Positions 24,767 through 25,882 of a DNA stretch of 25,882 nucleotides are shown piece after piece. Numbering within the stretch: position 1 is the first letter of the stretch; each line of letters begins with the position of its first letter. The stretch is from Spongiibacteraceae bacterium UBA5047 (GTDB lineage: Bacteria > Pseudomonadota > Gammaproteobacteria > Pseudomonadales > Spongiibacteraceae). Location of the stretch: positions 29,309-55,190 of the forward strand of contig DIBR01000053.1 of NCBI GenBank assembly GCA_002415025.1, given 5' to 3'. A model generated the notes under the pieces. It saw only the letters and a list, made by a program, of their open reading frames with translations, was not told where the DNA came from and did not search any database. The translations under genes and the position numbers were made by a program.

Positions 24767-25669
24767 GTGGGGGCGATGCCAGAGTATCGAAAGGTTGAAA
24801 TCCAGGTTGAGGGGGGTGTGCTGTGCGCCGGAGTGTGGGGTGATCGCGGCCCCGTGATTCTATGTTCCCATGGCATTACCGCCAATCACATTTCTTTTCA
24901 GACGCTGGCAGAGCGTATTGGGGAGTCGTTTCGACTGGTCGCGCCGGACCATCGCGGTCGTGGCTGTAGCAGCGAGATCACGGGTCCCTGGGGGATGAAG
25001 GCTCACGCCGCCGATGTGGTGACGCTGCTCGACGCGCTGTCTTTGGAGCGGGCCGATGTCATGGTCGGACACTCCATGGGGGCCTTTATTTCGGTGGTGA
25101 CACAGGCAGAGTATCCCGATCGCGTGGGCTCGCTGCTGTTGGTAGACGGCGGCTTGCCGCTGGCTGACGAAATGCCGCCGGGAGTCAGTCCGGAGCAGTT
25201 GGTGCAGTCCATCATTGGGCCGGCAATGGAGCGGCTTGATATGCATTTTGCCTCAGCGGAGGCCTATCTGGATTTCTGGCGCCAACACCCTGCCTTCCAG
25301 CGCAGCGAAGACTGGACGACCGCGCTCGAAGACTACTTTCGCTACGATCTGGCCGGCTCGCCGCCCGACTGTCGCTCCGTCGTCAACAAGGCTGCGATCG
25401 TTGCCGACGCAGAAAGCCAGTTGATGAGTGATGATATCCCCGAGGCCCTCAACAACCTGTCGGCACCGGTGCAGTTTCTGCAGGCACCGCGCGGTATTCT
25501 GGACGATGCGCCGCTGTATCCATTATCGCGGCTCCAGCAGCTGCAAGCGCGGATGGGCAATTTCGACTACCGCAGTGTCGAGGGCGTGAATCACTACACC
25601 ATCATGCTGGCAGATGCCGGTGCCGCCGCCGTCGAGAAGGAGATTCGCGCCCTGTTGCGCAGGCAGTGA
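24767..25669 (+). CDS. Alpha/beta hydrolase (esterase/lipase-like)
   Basis: The roughly 300-residue protein has the alpha/beta-hydrolase core: oxyanion-hole SHG (34-36), the VAPDHRGRG strand-loop (58-66), nucleophile elbow VGHSMGA with Ser103, and a C-terminal catalytic His in EGVNHY (His276). The acid is probably in the ILDD segment near residue 245. No signal peptide is present, so the enzyme is cytoplasmic, unlike the lipoprotein esterase of the facing cluster. GTG 24767 has AAGGA five bases upstream; ATG 24776 is an equally possible start and would remove three residues. Divergence from tetR with shared candidate operators suggests common control with the receptor/esterase/ligase genes. 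The substrate cannot be read from the sequence. Confidence 0.88.
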   Translation: MGAMPEYRKVEIQVEGGVLCAGVWGDRGPVILCSHGITANHISFQTLAERIGESFRLVAPDHRGRGCSSEITGPWGMKAHAADVVTLLDALSLERADVMVGHSMGAFISVVTQAEYPDRVGSLLLVDGGLPLADEMPPGVSPEQLVQSIIGPAMERLDMHFASAEAYLDFWRQHPAFQRSEDWTTALEDYFRYDLAGSPPDCRSVVNKAAIVADAESQLMSDDIPEALNNLSAPVQFLQAPRGILDDAPLYPLSRLQQLQARMGNFDYRSVEGVNHYTIMLADAGAAAVEKEIRALLRRQ

Positions 25670-25706
25670 AAGTAGGGCACCTCTGATTAATTCGGTGATA
25701 GCTCAG

Positions 25707-25823
25707 GTTTTGCGATATTTCGTTTGGCAAGGCGCGCTCGCGCAGGAAGGCTGGTCGCCTAAAGCGCCTACTTTTGGTGCCTTTCCAGTGAGTGCAACGC
25801 CGCCAGACGAAATAACGCAAAGC
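25707..25823. repeat. Inverted-repeat element (MITE-like or structured non-coding repeat)
   Basis: GTTTTGCGATATTTCGTT...GGC at 25707-25728 matches the complement of 25802-25823 at 19 of 22 positions. A nested pair, GGAAGGC (25745-25751) and GCCTTTCC (25779-25786), lies inside, so the whole 117-base stretch can fold into a long stem. No reading frame of interest covers it. The 213-base tail after the hydrolase shows nothing else but a GC-rich CCCGAAGGGCGGGC patch at about 25824-25837. Confidence 0.5.
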
Positions 25824-25873
25824 CCCGAAGGGCGGGCCTCTGGCGCACACTGGACTTCGTTGCAACGCTCGTC

Positions 25874-25879
25874 AAGGAG
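25874..25879 (+). promoter_or_regulatory. Probable ribosome binding site of a gene starting beyond the right edge
   Basis: AAGGAG ends three bases before the window edge on the + strand. With normal spacing a start codon would fall just outside. Nothing of that gene can be seen. Confidence 0.3.
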
Positions 25880-25882
25880 AAC

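Overview
The window looks like chromosomal DNA from a Gram-negative, aerobic, probably marine gammaproteobacterium. The signs are an outer-membrane polysaccharide export system with a sulfotransferase, an OmpA/thrombospondin-type-3 protein, cytochromes c4 and c5, two large TonB-dependent receptors of the 'VVTAQKR' type, and REP elements with a REP-associated transposase. I infer the group (Cellvibrionales-like gammaproteobacteria fit well) but cannot prove it from sequence alone.

Region 1 (1-9150, + strand) is the 3' part of an exopolysaccharide locus. It holds the end of a sulfotransferase gene, a small secreted protein of unknown function, and an outer-membrane beta-barrel. A short Wza/GumB-like export protein, a Wzc-type co-polymerase fused to a tyrosine kinase, a membrane-anchored TPR-like protein and a Wzy/WaaL-type polymerase or ligase follow. 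The region ends with a low-molecular-weight tyrosine phosphatase and a WecA-type HexNAc-1-phosphate transferase. The genes from the barrel to the phosphatase are tightly packed or overlap, and three of them use GTG or TTG starts. Together they make a Wzx/Wzy-type pathway: lipid-linked initiation, polymerisation, chain-length control by a kinase/phosphatase pair, and export. The flippase and glycosyltransferases must lie to the left of the window.

Region 2 (9151-12150) is ordinary chromosome: an OmpA-family protein (- strand), a monoheme cytochrome c5 with a clear terminator, and an HDOD-domain protein.

Region 3 (12289-18050, + strand) is the most interesting part. A diheme c4-like lipoprotein, a MauG/CcpA-type diheme enzyme and a parallel beta-helix protein with a C-terminal cytochrome c domain are separated by only 3 bases each. 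A TonB-dependent receptor follows after a repeat-rich gap. The gap contains two inverted REP-like palindromes whose stems differ by paired changes, with a G-rich heptamer array between them. The set reads as a periplasmic or outer-membrane redox module of unknown substrate.

Region 4 (18051-18680) is a REP-associated tyrosine transposase gene framed by two nearly identical 57-base inverted REP pairs.

Region 5 (18680-25670) is a second uptake and catabolism cluster. On the - strand are a TetR regulator, a TonB receptor, a PHB-depolymerase-family lipoprotein esterase and an AlkK-like acyl-CoA ligase. An alpha/beta hydrolase is divergent, and palindromic operator-like sites lie between it and tetR. 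The simplest reading is capture, hydrolysis and CoA activation of an ester or polyester-derived carboxylic acid. The right edge (25670-25882) carries a folded inverted-repeat element and probably the ribosome binding site of a gene just outside the window. No tRNA, rRNA or CRISPR was seen.
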